Assembly: GCA_018267825.1 (NCBI GenBank)
Contig: JAFDXR010000007.1
Location: 1 to 64,000, forward strand
Source of the DNA: Bacteroidota bacterium
GTDB taxonomy: Bacteria > Bacteroidota > Bacteroidia > B-17B0 > Aurantibacillaceae
Length of the DNA stretch: 64,000 nt
Direction of reading: 5' to 3'
In this document: positions 44,438-53,599 of the stretch, one piece after another
Numbering within the stretch: the stretch's first letter is position 1
Layout: each line of letters starts with the position of its first letter
Made by a program: the position numbers and the translations under genes
Notes under the pieces: generated by a model
Told to the model about the DNA's origin: nothing
Databases searched by the model: none
The model's input: the letters and a program-made list of their open reading frames with translations, nothing else

Positions 44438-45019
44438 GTGAAAATGAACAAGGTACATATAATGAAAGAAGAATCGGTTTTCAGAAACGAACACATGAAC
44501 GTCACTGAAGGGATCATGCAGATTGATCTGGACGGGTATTCGAAAACATATAGCCGGATGCGCATCAATCGCACCGATGCAGCCGTGGTCCTGATCAAAA
44601 ATACAGACCGTGATACAGTGGTGCTTGTTAAACAGTTCAGATATGCCGTTGCCGGTAAAATTCAGGAGGGCTTTCCGGAACTGGTTGCCGGGAAGATCGA
44701 TGAAGGAGAATCGCCCGGGGAAACCGCCATCCGTGAGTCTGCCGAAGAGTGCGGTTACCGGATCAGGCCCGAGAATCTCCAGCACCTGGCCAGTTACTTT
44801 GTGTCGCCGGGATATACCTCCGAGCGCTTCCATTTATTTTATGCTACAGTGACAAATGCCGATAAACTGGAACAGGGCGGGGGCCTCGAAGCAGAAAATG
44901 AGTTTATTGAAGTGCTTGAAATTGATGTAAAAACCTTCCTGGAAATGGCAGATGCACATGCCATAGCCGATGGTAAAACACTCATGGGGGCCTTGTATAT
45001 GAAACTCAAGGGACTATGA
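44438..45019 (+). CDS. NUDIX hydrolase, ADP-ribose pyrophosphatase-like
   Basis: 193 aa. The NUDIX box is complete at 85-107 (Gly85, Glu91, Arg99-Glu100, Glu103-Glu104, Gly106). KQFRYAVAGKIQEGFPELVAGKIDEGESP is the form found in ADP-ribose/sugar-nucleotide pyrophosphatases of the NudF group, with PGYTSERFHLFYATV after the box. It hydrolyses a nucleoside diphosphate derivative in the cytosol. ATG 44444 is an alternative start. Confidence 0.88.
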   Translation: MKMNKVHIMKEESVFRNEHMNVTEGIMQIDLDGYSKTYSRMRINRTDAAVVLIKNTDRDTVVLVKQFRYAVAGKIQEGFPELVAGKIDEGESPGETAIRESAEECGYRIRPENLQHLASYFVSPGYTSERFHLFYATVTNADKLEQGGGLEAENEFIEVLEIDVKTFLEMADAHAIADGKTLMGALYMKLKGL

Positions 45020-45039
45020 TATTGCAATGAAATATTTTT

Positions 45040-45060
45040 AAACAAATGATTAAATTGTTT
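45040..45060 (+). promoter_or_regulatory. Probable TetR operator
   Basis: Perfect inverted repeat AAACAA-N9-TTGTTT (45040-45045, 45055-45060). It touches the TTTG -33 element (45058-45061) of the promoter that starts the tetR gene, so a bound repressor would block polymerase. Confidence 0.55.
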
Positions 45061-45089
45061 GTTTAATTCCAAAAACGTCCCTACATTTG
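45058..45089 (+). promoter_or_regulatory. Promoter of the tetR-efflux operon
   Basis: TTTG at 45058-45061, 20 bp, then TACATTTG at 45082-45089, an exact -7 element. The tetR ATG at 45097 is only 7 bp further, so the transcript has almost no leader. Confidence 0.65.
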
Positions 45090-45096
45090 TGCCATC

Positions 45097-45726
45097 ATGG
45101 CAAAAAAAGTGCAGAAACCGACAGACGCCTCTACCGAAGAAAAAATCCGGGAAGCCGCCCGTAAACTCTTTACCCAGAAGGGTTACGCGTCTGTTACAAC
45201 CCGTGAAATTGCGGAAGAAGCCGGGATCAATCTGGCACTTCTCAATTATTATTTCCGGAGTAAGGAAAAATTATTTCTGCAGATCATGGAAGAAAGCATG
45301 CAGCAGTTTATCCAGGGCGTTGTTGTATTGTTTAATGATGAAAATACTTCCATGGACGAAAAAATCGATAAGCTGGTGAGCAATTATATCGATATGCTGA
45401 TCAGCTATCCGGATCTTCCTTTATTTATTCTGAGCGAGTTGCGCAGCAATTCCAATAAACTGGCCATGAAACTCGATTCGCAGATCGGCCTGGCCCGCTC
45501 TACATTTATCAGGCAGATCCAGGAAGCCATGCGGGCGGGTAAAATTCCGGAAGTACATATTATGCATATCATTGCCAATATGATGGCCATGATGGTATTT
45601 CCATTTGTAGCTTCGCCTTTATTGAAAAAAATCGGTCACGTAAATGATAAACAGTTTATGGAACTGATGCAGGAACGTAAAAAGCTGGTGCCGGTATGGA
45701 TTAAAGCCATGCTGAAAGCCCGCTGA
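45097..45726 (+). CDS. TetR-family regulator of the ABC exporter
   Basis: 209 aa. HTH at about 23-60: IREAARKLFTQKGYASVTTREIAEEAGINLALLNYYFRSKEKLF. The C-terminal ligand domain ends MMAMMVFPFVASPLLKKI. It is first in the run tetR-tolC-hlyD-ABC-ABC-permease-permease, an arrangement like the CecR-controlled ybhGFSR operon of E. coli. It probably represses its own operon through the inverted repeat at 45040-45060. Confidence 0.92.
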   Translation: MAKKVQKPTDASTEEKIREAARKLFTQKGYASVTTREIAEEAGINLALLNYYFRSKEKLFLQIMEESMQQFIQGVVVLFNDENTSMDEKIDKLVSNYIDMLISYPDLPLFILSELRSNSNKLAMKLDSQIGLARSTFIRQIQEAMRAGKIPEVHIMHIIANMMAMMVFPFVASPLLKKIGHVNDKQFMELMQERKKLVPVWIKAMLKAR

Positions 45727-45780
45727 GTTTTTTTGCACCTGAATTAAACGGTTGATTAAAACGAATTATTAAACTCAAAC

Positions 45781-47076
45781 ATGAAACAGATCAATACAAA
45801 ACGATGGCGTGTAAAACAGTTTCTGATCCTGCTGGGACTCCCGGGATTGTTTACGCAGCTCTTTGCCCAGAGCCAGGAACCGCTTACACTGGAACAATGT
45901 TACACCCTGGCGAAGCAGAATTATCCCCTGGCCAGGCAGCGCGACCTTATTGCAAAAAGTAAGGAATATTCGATCGATAATATTTCGAAGGGGTATTTAC
46001 CGCAGCTGACGGTAGCAGGTCAGGCAACTTACCAGTCGGATGTAACGCAAATTCCGATCACACTTCCCGGGGTCAAAATAGCCGGTATTCCCAAAGATCA
46101 GTATAAACTTTACGGGGAAATCAATCAGCCTGTAACAGACCTGATCACAGTAAGCCAGCAAAAGAAATTGCAGGAAGCCAACTCGCTCATTCAGGAACAG
46201 AACTTTGAAGTGGAGCTATATAAGCTCAAAGACAGGATTAATCAGTTGTTTTTCGGTGTGCTGATGATCGATGAACAATTGAAACAAAACGAAATCCTGA
46301 AAAAAGACATCGAAACAGGCTTATCGAAAATAACAACGGCCATTAAAAATGGTGTTGACTTTAAAAGCAATGCCGATAAACTGAAAGCCGAGTTGCTGAA
46401 AGCCAAACAGCGCGACCTGGAACTGCAGGCCTCGCGTCGCGCGTACACCGGGATGCTCGGCCTGTTCATGAACCAGGCACTCGATGAACATGCCCAGCTC
46501 CTGAAACCCAAGTCGCTCCAGATTTCGCAGACCCTGTTAAGGCCAGAACTGATCGTTTTTGATTCGAGAAATAAGGTATACGATATACAGAAGAAACTGA
46601 TCAATACGAAAAACCTTCCGAAACTTGGTTTGTTTTTCCAGGGAGGAATCGGTCAGCCATCGCCGGTTAATATGTTGTCGCGCGACCTTTCATCGTATTA
46701 CATCGGTGGGGTTCGTCTCAACTGGTCGCTCAACGGCTTATATACAATCCGAAAGGAGAAAGCACTCATCGAGATCGACCGGAAGTTAAACGATATGCAG
46801 CGCGATATTTTTCTCTTCAATACCAATTTCACCATGAAGCAGCAGCATGCAGAAATTATTAAACTGGAGGAACTGCTGAAGCAGGATCAGGATATTGTGG
46901 AGCTTCGCACATCCGTCAAAAATACGGCAAACACGCAACTGGAAAATGGGATTATTACCACCAACGATTATGTGAAAGAGATCAATGCCGAGGACCAGGC
47001 CCGCCAGGGACTTATTCTGCACGAGATACAGTTGCTCATGGCGCAATACAACTACCAGAATACAACCGGAAACTGA
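45781..47076 (+). CDS. TolC-family outer-membrane channel of the ABC exporter
   Basis: 431 aa with a signal peptide (1-30, ending LFAQS). TolC-type opening: LTLEQCYTLAKQNYPLARQRDLIAKSKEYSIDN, long coiled coils, and EINQPV/LNWSLNG strands. It pairs with the HlyD-like adaptor that follows by 40 bp, giving a full tripartite exporter. Confidence 0.9.
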   Translation: MKQINTKRWRVKQFLILLGLPGLFTQLFAQSQEPLTLEQCYTLAKQNYPLARQRDLIAKSKEYSIDNISKGYLPQLTVAGQATYQSDVTQIPITLPGVKIAGIPKDQYKLYGEINQPVTDLITVSQQKKLQEANSLIQEQNFEVELYKLKDRINQLFFGVLMIDEQLKQNEILKKDIETGLSKITTAIKNGVDFKSNADKLKAELLKAKQRDLELQASRRAYTGMLGLFMNQALDEHAQLLKPKSLQISQTLLRPELIVFDSRNKVYDIQKKLINTKNLPKLGLFFQGGIGQPSPVNMLSRDLSSYYIGGVRLNWSLNGLYTIRKEKALIEIDRKLNDMQRDIFLFNTNFTMKQQHAEIIKLEELLKQDQDIVELRTSVKNTANTQLENGIITTNDYVKEINAEDQARQGLILHEIQLLMAQYNYQNTTGN

Positions 47077-47116
47077 ACAGATTAAAGAACAACAGTTAAA
47101 AAAACAGAAATAAGAT

Positions 47117-48010
47117 ATGAAATCAACAGCATACATCATTGTTTTAGGTGCCTGCACATTGGCAGCCTGCACTGCGTCAAAAAATGATTTTGATGCTTCC
47201 GGTTCTTTTGAAACGGAGGAAACAATTATCTCAGCCGAAGCCTCCGGGAACATCCGCCGTTTTGATGTGAATGAGGGCGAGTCATTGAAACCCGGACAAA
47301 TGGTAGGTTATATCGATAGTGTACAACTTTACCTGAAAAAGAAACAACTCGAAACCCAGATCAAATCCACCCTGAGCCAACGCCCCAATATCGCTGCCCA
47401 GATTGCTGCATTGCAGGTGCAGTTGAAAACGGCGGAAAAAGAACAACAACGGATCGCAAACCTCCTGAAAGGAGATGCAGCCACCCAAAAACAAATGGAT
47501 GATGCCACGTCGCAAATTGATGTGATCAGGAAACAGATTGAAGCACAGCAATCGGCACTCGGAATTACCTCAGAAAGCATTACCGAACAGACCAATCCAC
47601 TCCAGGTGCAGATCGAACAGATCAACGATCAACTCGGGAAATGCCGGATCATAAACCCCGTGAATGGGACTGTGCTTGTGAAGTATGTGGAACCCAATGA
47701 AGTAGCCACACCAGGTAAAGCATTGTATAAGGTCGCAGATCTTTCGGAATTATACCTCAGGGCTTACATCACCGGGGCGCAGTTGTCGCAGGTGAAGCTC
47801 AACCAGGCTGTACATGTCATGATCGATGATGGTGCCAAAAACTACCGCGAATACAATGGTATCATAACATGGATCAGTGATAAAGCCGAGTTTACCCCAA
47901 AAACTATTCAAACCAAAGATGAGCGCGCCAATATGGTGTATGCCATCAAGGTGAAAGTGAAGAATGATGGCTTACTGAAAATCGGCATGTATGGCGAATT
48001 GAAATTCTGA
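47117..48010 (+). CDS. HlyD/YbhG-like periplasmic adaptor
   Basis: 297 aa. A lipoprotein signal (LGACTLAACTAS) precedes the adaptor body: SAEASGNIRRFDVNEGESLKPGQMVGYIDSVQ, a long helical hairpin (about 75-175), then RIINPVNGTVLVKYVEPNEVATPGKALYKVAD and the barrel. It links the ABC permeases to TolC. Confidence 0.9.
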   Translation: MKSTAYIIVLGACTLAACTASKNDFDASGSFETEETIISAEASGNIRRFDVNEGESLKPGQMVGYIDSVQLYLKKKQLETQIKSTLSQRPNIAAQIAALQVQLKTAEKEQQRIANLLKGDAATQKQMDDATSQIDVIRKQIEAQQSALGITSESITEQTNPLQVQIEQINDQLGKCRIINPVNGTVLVKYVEPNEVATPGKALYKVADLSELYLRAYITGAQLSQVKLNQAVHVMIDDGAKNYREYNGIITWISDKAEFTPKTIQTKDERANMVYAIKVKVKNDGLLKIGMYGELKF

Positions 48011-48039
48011 TACGTAAAAACCGTAATGACTAAAATACC

Positions 48040-48963
48040 ATGGGAGCAGTTCGCCTGAATCATATAACCAAAACCTATAACAATAAAAGTGTTGTGGCTG
48101 TAGACGATGTGTCGTTTGAGGTACAACCCGGCGAGTTGTTTGGTTTAATAGGGCCCGACGGCGCGGGTAAAACCAGTATATTCAGGATGCTGACCACTCT
48201 TTTATTGCCAGATACAGGCGAAGCAACTGTCGATGGTTACGATATTGTGAAGGATTATAAAATGATCCGGAGCAGGGTAGGGTATATGCCCGGTAAGTTT
48301 TCCTTATACCAGGATCTGACCGTGGAGGAAAACCTTCGTTTTTTTGCAACGGTTTTTGATACAACGATCGAGGCGAACTATGAGCTGATTAAAGATATAT
48401 ACATTCAAATAGAACCCTTTAAAGAGCGCCGTGCCGGAAAACTCTCCGGGGGTATGAAGCAAAAGCTGGCCCTGAGCTGTGCCCTGATTCATAAACCTAC
48501 TGTATTGTTCCTGGATGAACCTACCACAGGTGTAGACGCTGTATCGCGAAAGGAGTTCTGGGATATGCTGAAACGCTTGAAAATGCAGGGAATCACAGTG
48601 CTTGTATCAACACCGTATATGGACGAAGCCACACTCTGCGACCGCATCGCATTGATTCAATCAGGGAAAATACTTTCGATCGATACGCCCCGTGCTATTG
48701 TGAATGCTTATGGTGAACAGATTTATGCCCTGCGTGCATCAAACATGTATCGCCTGCTGAACGACCTGCGCGCATCTGAATATGTGAAAAGCTGTTATGC
48801 TTTCGGGGAGTACCTGCACACCACATTGAAACAGGATAACGAAACCACACGAAACGAATTGATGATGCAGCTGCGGAGCAGGCAGCATGAGCAGCTTGAA
48901 ATGAAGCCTACGGAAGCAGGGATTGAGGATTGTTTTATTAAGTTATTAGTTCAGCCGGTATGA
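48040..48963 (+). CDS. ABC transporter ATPase, YbhF N-terminal-half-like
   Basis: 307 aa. Walker A GPDGAGKT at 38-45, signature LSGGMKQKLALSCALIH, Walker B VLFLDEPTTGVD and an H-loop-like STPYMDEA in which the usual His is replaced by Pro (TPYMDEA). YbhF relatives fuse two such halves; here they are two genes that overlap by 4 bp (ATGA). The aberrant H-loop suggests this subunit may be the less active site. Confidence 0.92.
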   Translation: MGAVRLNHITKTYNNKSVVAVDDVSFEVQPGELFGLIGPDGAGKTSIFRMLTTLLLPDTGEATVDGYDIVKDYKMIRSRVGYMPGKFSLYQDLTVEENLRFFATVFDTTIEANYELIKDIYIQIEPFKERRAGKLSGGMKQKLALSCALIHKPTVLFLDEPTTGVDAVSRKEFWDMLKRLKMQGITVLVSTPYMDEATLCDRIALIQSGKILSIDTPRAIVNAYGEQIYALRASNMYRLLNDLRASEYVKSCYAFGEYLHTTLKQDNETTRNELMMQLRSRQHEQLEMKPTEAGIEDCFIKLLVQPV

Positions 48964-49703
48964 AAGACACAGTAATTAAAGCCGAAAAATTAAGCAAGCG
49001 CTTTGGCGATTTTATTGCCGCCAATGAACTGAGTTTTGAAGTATATCCCGGTGAAATATTCGGATTCCTGGGAGCCAACGGTGCAGGAAAAACAACAGCT
49101 ATGCGCATGCTCTGCGGTTTATCCATACCGTCGTCGGGACAGGCTACTGTTGCGGGTTTTGATGTATACAGGCAGACCGATGAGATTAAACGGAATATCG
49201 GTTACATGAGCCAGAAGTTCTCATTGTATGAAGATCTGACGGTGCTGGAAAATATAAGGTTTTATGCAGGTATTTATGGACTTTCCAATAAGGAGATCAG
49301 GGAAAAGAGTGATGAACTGGTGACCAGGCTTGGACTGGAAAGTGAATCTGAAAAACTGGTGAGTGCGTTGCCTTTGGGATGGCGCCAGAAATTATCATTT
49401 TCAGTAGCGATAATCCATCAACCGAAGATTGTGTTCCTCGATGAGCCCACAGGAGGCGTGGATCCGGTCACCCGCCGCCAGTTCTGGGACCTGATCTATG
49501 CAGCATCCGATCAGGGAATCACCGTTTTTGTAACCACGCATTATATGGATGAAGCCGAATATTGCAACCGTATTTCTATTATGGTCGACGGTAGAATTGA
49601 TGCACTGGACACACCCGCAAACCTGAAACAGCAATTCGCCGCAAGATCTATGGATGAAGTATTTTATCAACTGGCGCGTAAAGCCAAACGACAGGCCGAC
49701 TAA
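48960..49703 (+). CDS. ABC transporter ATPase, YbhF C-terminal-half-like
   Basis: 247 aa. Walker A GANGAGKT at 38-45, Walker B IVFLDEPTGGVD, H-loop TTHYMDEA with normal His. The signature is degenerate: LPLGWRQKLSF instead of LSGGQ, as in the second half of YbhF. The two ATPases therefore complement each other: one has a poor H-loop, the other a poor signature, consistent with a heterodimer with one consensus site. Confidence 0.92.
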   Translation: MKDTVIKAEKLSKRFGDFIAANELSFEVYPGEIFGFLGANGAGKTTAMRMLCGLSIPSSGQATVAGFDVYRQTDEIKRNIGYMSQKFSLYEDLTVLENIRFYAGIYGLSNKEIREKSDELVTRLGLESESEKLVSALPLGWRQKLSFSVAIIHQPKIVFLDEPTGGVDPVTRRQFWDLIYAASDQGITVFVTTHYMDEAEYCNRISIMVDGRIDALDTPANLKQQFAARSMDEVFYQLARKAKRQAD

Positions 49704-49714
49704 AAGAAACCGCT

Positions 49715-50821
49715 ATGAAACAGTTTTTCACCTTTGTCAGAAAAGAATTTTATCACGTATTCCGCGACAGGAAAACACTTTTGTTGTTGTTTGGCTTACC
49801 CATCACACAGATTATTCTTTTTGGATTTGCCCTCACCAACGAAATCAAGAATGCAAAAATTGTGGTGGCAGATTATGCTAAAGATGTGGCCAGTCAGCAA
49901 ATCATCAACAAAATAGAAGCGAGTAAATATTTTGATATTGACCGCTCGCTCATGAGTCATGAACAGTTGGAAGCTGCCTTCAGAGAAGGAAAAATAAAAA
50001 TGGCCGTGGTGTTTCCCGAGAATTTCAATGAAGACCTGGTACATCTCAACAAGGCACAGATTCAGGTTATTGCCGATGCGGCAGATATTAATACAGCTAC
50101 CACACTCACCGGTTATGTTACCAATATCATCAACGATTACCAGACCCAGATGAAAAACAGCCAGGCCATGCCCATGCGCATTGTACCTGAAGTACGCATG
50201 TATTACAACCCGCAGCTCAGAGGCGAACATACCTTTATTCCTGGTATGATGGCTATGATCATGATGCTGGTATGTGTCATGATGACCGCTATTTCTATCG
50301 TCAGGGAGAAAGAACTCGGCACGATGGAAGTATTGCTGGTGTCGCCGTTTAAACCTTTTATGGTTATTCTTTCCAAGTTTGTTCCATACCTGATCATTTC
50401 CATGGTTAATATCACATCTATATTGCTGCTGAGTTGGTTTTTCCTGGATTTGCCGGTTAAGGGAAACATTCTGTTATTTTACCTCGAAAGTCTTTTGTTT
50501 ATTATTACATCTTTGTCGCTGGGACTACTGATCTCTATCAAGTCTGAATCGCAGCAAACAGCCATGTTTGTATCATTAATGGCTACCATGTTGCCGACCA
50601 TGCTCCTGAGTGGGTTCATGTTTCCTATCGAAAATATGCCGATCCCGCTACAGGTCATTTCCAATGCGGTGCCCTCCAAATGGTTTTATGTGATTGTAAG
50701 ATCGGTGATGATAAAAGGAGCAGGGTTTTCCGCGATCTGGAAAGAAACGCTGATCCTGTTTGGTATGACGGTATTTTTGCTGGTGGTGAGTCTGAGAAAC
50801 TTTAAAATACGATTGGCCTGA
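49715..50821 (+). CDS. ABC-2 type permease (YbhS-like)
   Basis: 368 aa. N-terminal helix within KEFYHVFRDRKTLLLLFGLPITQIILFGFALT, a large periplasmic part (about 45-175), then five helices from HTFIPGMMAMIMMLVCVMMTAISIVREKELGTMEVLLVSPF on. Typical ABC2 exporter half. Stop overlaps the next start (TGATG), so the two permeases are coupled and probably heterodimerise. Confidence 0.92.
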   Translation: MKQFFTFVRKEFYHVFRDRKTLLLLFGLPITQIILFGFALTNEIKNAKIVVADYAKDVASQQIINKIEASKYFDIDRSLMSHEQLEAAFREGKIKMAVVFPENFNEDLVHLNKAQIQVIADAADINTATTLTGYVTNIINDYQTQMKNSQAMPMRIVPEVRMYYNPQLRGEHTFIPGMMAMIMMLVCVMMTAISIVREKELGTMEVLLVSPFKPFMVILSKFVPYLIISMVNITSILLLSWFFLDLPVKGNILLFYLESLLFIITSLSLGLLISIKSESQQTAMFVSLMATMLPTMLLSGFMFPIENMPIPLQVISNAVPSKWFYVIVRSVMIKGAGFSAIWKETLILFGMTVFLLVVSLRNFKIRLA

Positions 50822-51939
50822 TGAACACGATAAAATTTCTGTTGCAGAAAGAGTTCCGCCAGATTTTCCGGAACTCAACCTTGCTGAGGTCTATACTTCT
50901 TGCGCCGCTGATTCAGCTGCTGGTATTGCCTTGGGCAGCTAACTACGAAGTGAAAAATATTTCATTTGCAGTGGTGGATCATGACCATTCACCATACTCA
51001 CAAAAACTTATTTCCAAAGTCAGTTCTTCCGGATATTTTAAGCTGGTGGGATATTTGAACTCCTACAATGAAGCATACGCTTTGATCGAGCAGGATAAGG
51101 CGGATGTGATTCTTGAAATACCCCCGCATTTTGAACGAAACCTGGTGCGCGAAAATCAACAGAAAGTATTTATTGCAGCAAATGCCATTAATGGTACCAA
51201 AGCACTGATGGGAAGTTCTTACCTGAATGGCATTATCGCCGGATTCAATAACGATGTGCGTGCCGAATGGCTCCTGCAGTCGCGCTACAATGCCGCGCCT
51301 TATATAGAAGTAGCCCCGTCTAACTGGTTCAATCCATTGATGAGCTATAAGGTGTTTATGGTGCCGGGTATTCTTGTTTTGCTCGTCACCATGGTCGGAA
51401 GCATGATGTGTGCGCTTAATATTGTGAAAGAAAAAGAGATTGGGACTATTGAACAGATCAATGTGACACCAATCCGTAAAGTGCATTTCATTTTGGGGAA
51501 GCTGATCCCCTTCTGGATCCTGGGTGTTATTGTTTTTACGCTTGGGATGGGTATCGCCTGGCTTGTATATGGCATTGTGCCGCAGGGAAGTATTTTTCTG
51601 CTCTACGGATTTCTGGCCTTGTATCTGCTGGCTGTGTTGGGACTCGGACTTCTTATTTCCACGTATTCTTCCACACAGCAGCAGGCCATGTCACTTTCTT
51701 TTTTCTTTATTATGATTTTTAACCTTATGAGCGGCCTCTTTACGCCCATCGAAAGTATGCCGGGCTGGGCACAGGTTATAGCAAGACTTAATCCGATCAC
51801 CTATTTTATTGATGTGATGCGGCTTGTGGTGCTCAAGGGAAGCGGCCTTCATGATATCCGTTATCATATGCTGATCATCTTTGGCTTTGCCGTGTTGTTG
51901 AATACCTGGGCAGTTCTGAATTACCGCAAGACCAGCTAG
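50821..51939 (+). CDS. ABC-2 type permease (YbhR-like)
   Basis: 372 aa, the second permease. Same layout: LLQKEFRQIFRNSTLLRSILLAPLIQLLVLPWAANYEV, periplasmic domain, FMVPGILVLLVTMVGSMMCALNIVKEKEIGTIEQINVTPI and four further helices. Last gene of the tetR operon; the next gene starts 114 bp later. Substrates of such systems include cations, drugs and lipids. Confidence 0.92.
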   Translation: MNTIKFLLQKEFRQIFRNSTLLRSILLAPLIQLLVLPWAANYEVKNISFAVVDHDHSPYSQKLISKVSSSGYFKLVGYLNSYNEAYALIEQDKADVILEIPPHFERNLVRENQQKVFIAANAINGTKALMGSSYLNGIIAGFNNDVRAEWLLQSRYNAAPYIEVAPSNWFNPLMSYKVFMVPGILVLLVTMVGSMMCALNIVKEKEIGTIEQINVTPIRKVHFILGKLIPFWILGVIVFTLGMGIAWLVYGIVPQGSIFLLYGFLALYLLAVLGLGLLISTYSSTQQQAMSLSFFFIMIFNLMSGLFTPIESMPGWAQVIARLNPITYFIDVMRLVVLKGSGLHDIRYHMLIIFGFAVLLNTWAVLNYRKTS

Positions 51940-52053
51940 CATTGGTTTTTGTAAGCCGGGATTATTTTATATTTTAGTATAGCGTTACTTCTGTCCCGTT
52001 AATATGTTCGTACTGCATTTACAGGCCCCCCTTATACAAAATTTAAAACTTCA

Positions 52054-53511
52054 GTGATGAGAATTCGTTTTGTCTTACATGTTTTGTTCATGTTTTTGAC
52101 CGGCATAACGGCATTGGGTCAATGCCTCACCAATGCCAATTTCCAAAACCAGAAGAACCTGCCTGCCCCGGTATACACGGTTCAGCATGATATGACCGCC
52201 CGCCGCGATACAAGTCCATCCAAACCCTATTTATATATTGCCGGAAAGGAACGTGGCTTTGTGGTATATAATATCAGCAGCGTGACTTCACCAAGTCTTG
52301 TGGCCAGTATTCCTACCAGTTCACTGAGCGGGCTCGATGTAAACAGCATGACCCAGGCCGGAAACTACCTTTATCTGGCCCTGGGCGATAATTTTAACAA
52401 GAACTCACAAAACTCCGGGATGGCTATTCTCGATATTTCAAACCCTGCAGCGCCGCTTATTAAAAGTGTATACAGTTATTCGCTGACCAGTGGTTCCGGA
52501 GCGGTTTTTATTGATGGAAACACAGCTTACCTGGCAGCCATGCAAAACGGGATTCTTGTATTGGATGTGACCAATAAATCCAGTGTTCAGCTGATCTCGC
52601 AGTTTAAACCGGATATTAATTTTCCGGTAGCGAATCCGAATTCATCGCAGCAGGATAAGATCAATGCCCGGAGTATGGTGGTGAAAAATAATATTATGTA
52701 TTTGTGTTATGATGCGGGTGGTGTGCGAATCCTGAATGTGAGCAATCCTGCCAGCCTGAAGGAAACCGGGCACTATTCGAACCCCCTGTTGATAAGCCGC
52801 GCCAGGGCATACAATAATCTGGTACTGAACGATACGCTGGTGTATGTGGCCGCTGATTATTGCGGCATGGAAGTGTTGAATGTGAAAGATACGGCGCATA
52901 TTGCTATGACGGGTTGGTGGAACCCGTGGAAGTGCGAAACAACGGCTAATACCTGGTTAAATAGTCCTGGTCATGCCAATGAAATTGAATACGATCCGAA
53001 CTGTAAAATGGTGTTTATGAGTGCCGGCCGCAGCGACCTGATGGCTGTGAGTGTGGCAAATCCAGCAATGCCGGACTCCTGCTCCCAGTTTGGTGTTAAA
53101 GCCGACAGCGCCTGCACCTGGGGCATAAGCCGTTATCAGAACCAGGTTTATCTGTCTTACATTTCCACCTGGCCTTTTTATGTGCCGTTTCATGCGGAGT
53201 GGGGGGGAACTAAAATAATAACCTATAGCAACTCCTGTAGTTTAACAGGTATTCAGTCGTTTAATGTTGCACGTACTTTCCGTATTTATCCGAACCCGGT
53301 TACTGAAACACTGAATCTCGTGAACCCGTTTATGGGAGCTTCTGCATGGCATGTTTATGATACGGATGGGCATACCATATACGAATTTGAACTGGGCTCT
53401 AACGAAAGCCAGGGGACAATACCTGTTAAAAACCTGCCTCCCGGAATATATATGCTTAAGGGGATTAGTGGATCACAATCGTTCACAAAACGATTTATGG
53501 TTATGGATTGA
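52054..53511 (+). CDS. LVIVD-repeat secreted protein with type A T9SS sorting domain
   Basis: 485 aa; signal peptide 1-22. LVIVD-type repeats build a propeller: AGKERGFVVYNISSVTSPSLVASI, GMAILDISNPAAPLIKSVYS, GILVLDVTNKSSVQLISQF, GVRILNVSNPASLKETGHY and GMEVLNVKDTAHIAMTG. The last ~75 residues (FRIYPNPVTETLNLVNPF...YDTDGHTIY...LPPGIYMLKG) are a type A T9SS sorting domain. Surface or secreted protein of unknown function. Confidence 0.9.
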   Translation: MMRIRFVLHVLFMFLTGITALGQCLTNANFQNQKNLPAPVYTVQHDMTARRDTSPSKPYLYIAGKERGFVVYNISSVTSPSLVASIPTSSLSGLDVNSMTQAGNYLYLALGDNFNKNSQNSGMAILDISNPAAPLIKSVYSYSLTSGSGAVFIDGNTAYLAAMQNGILVLDVTNKSSVQLISQFKPDINFPVANPNSSQQDKINARSMVVKNNIMYLCYDAGGVRILNVSNPASLKETGHYSNPLLISRARAYNNLVLNDTLVYVAADYCGMEVLNVKDTAHIAMTGWWNPWKCETTANTWLNSPGHANEIEYDPNCKMVFMSAGRSDLMAVSVANPAMPDSCSQFGVKADSACTWGISRYQNQVYLSYISTWPFYVPFHAEWGGTKIITYSNSCSLTGIQSFNVARTFRIYPNPVTETLNLVNPFMGASAWHVYDTDGHTIYEFELGSNESQGTIPVKNLPPGIYMLKGISGSQSFTKRFMVMD

Positions 53512-53599
53512 ATCTGTGTTTTAGGCGTAGCTAACAGAGTACAACAACAGATCCGTTTAATCCCGGAGCTTTAGATATTGTGCAATGTAAAAAACGCCG

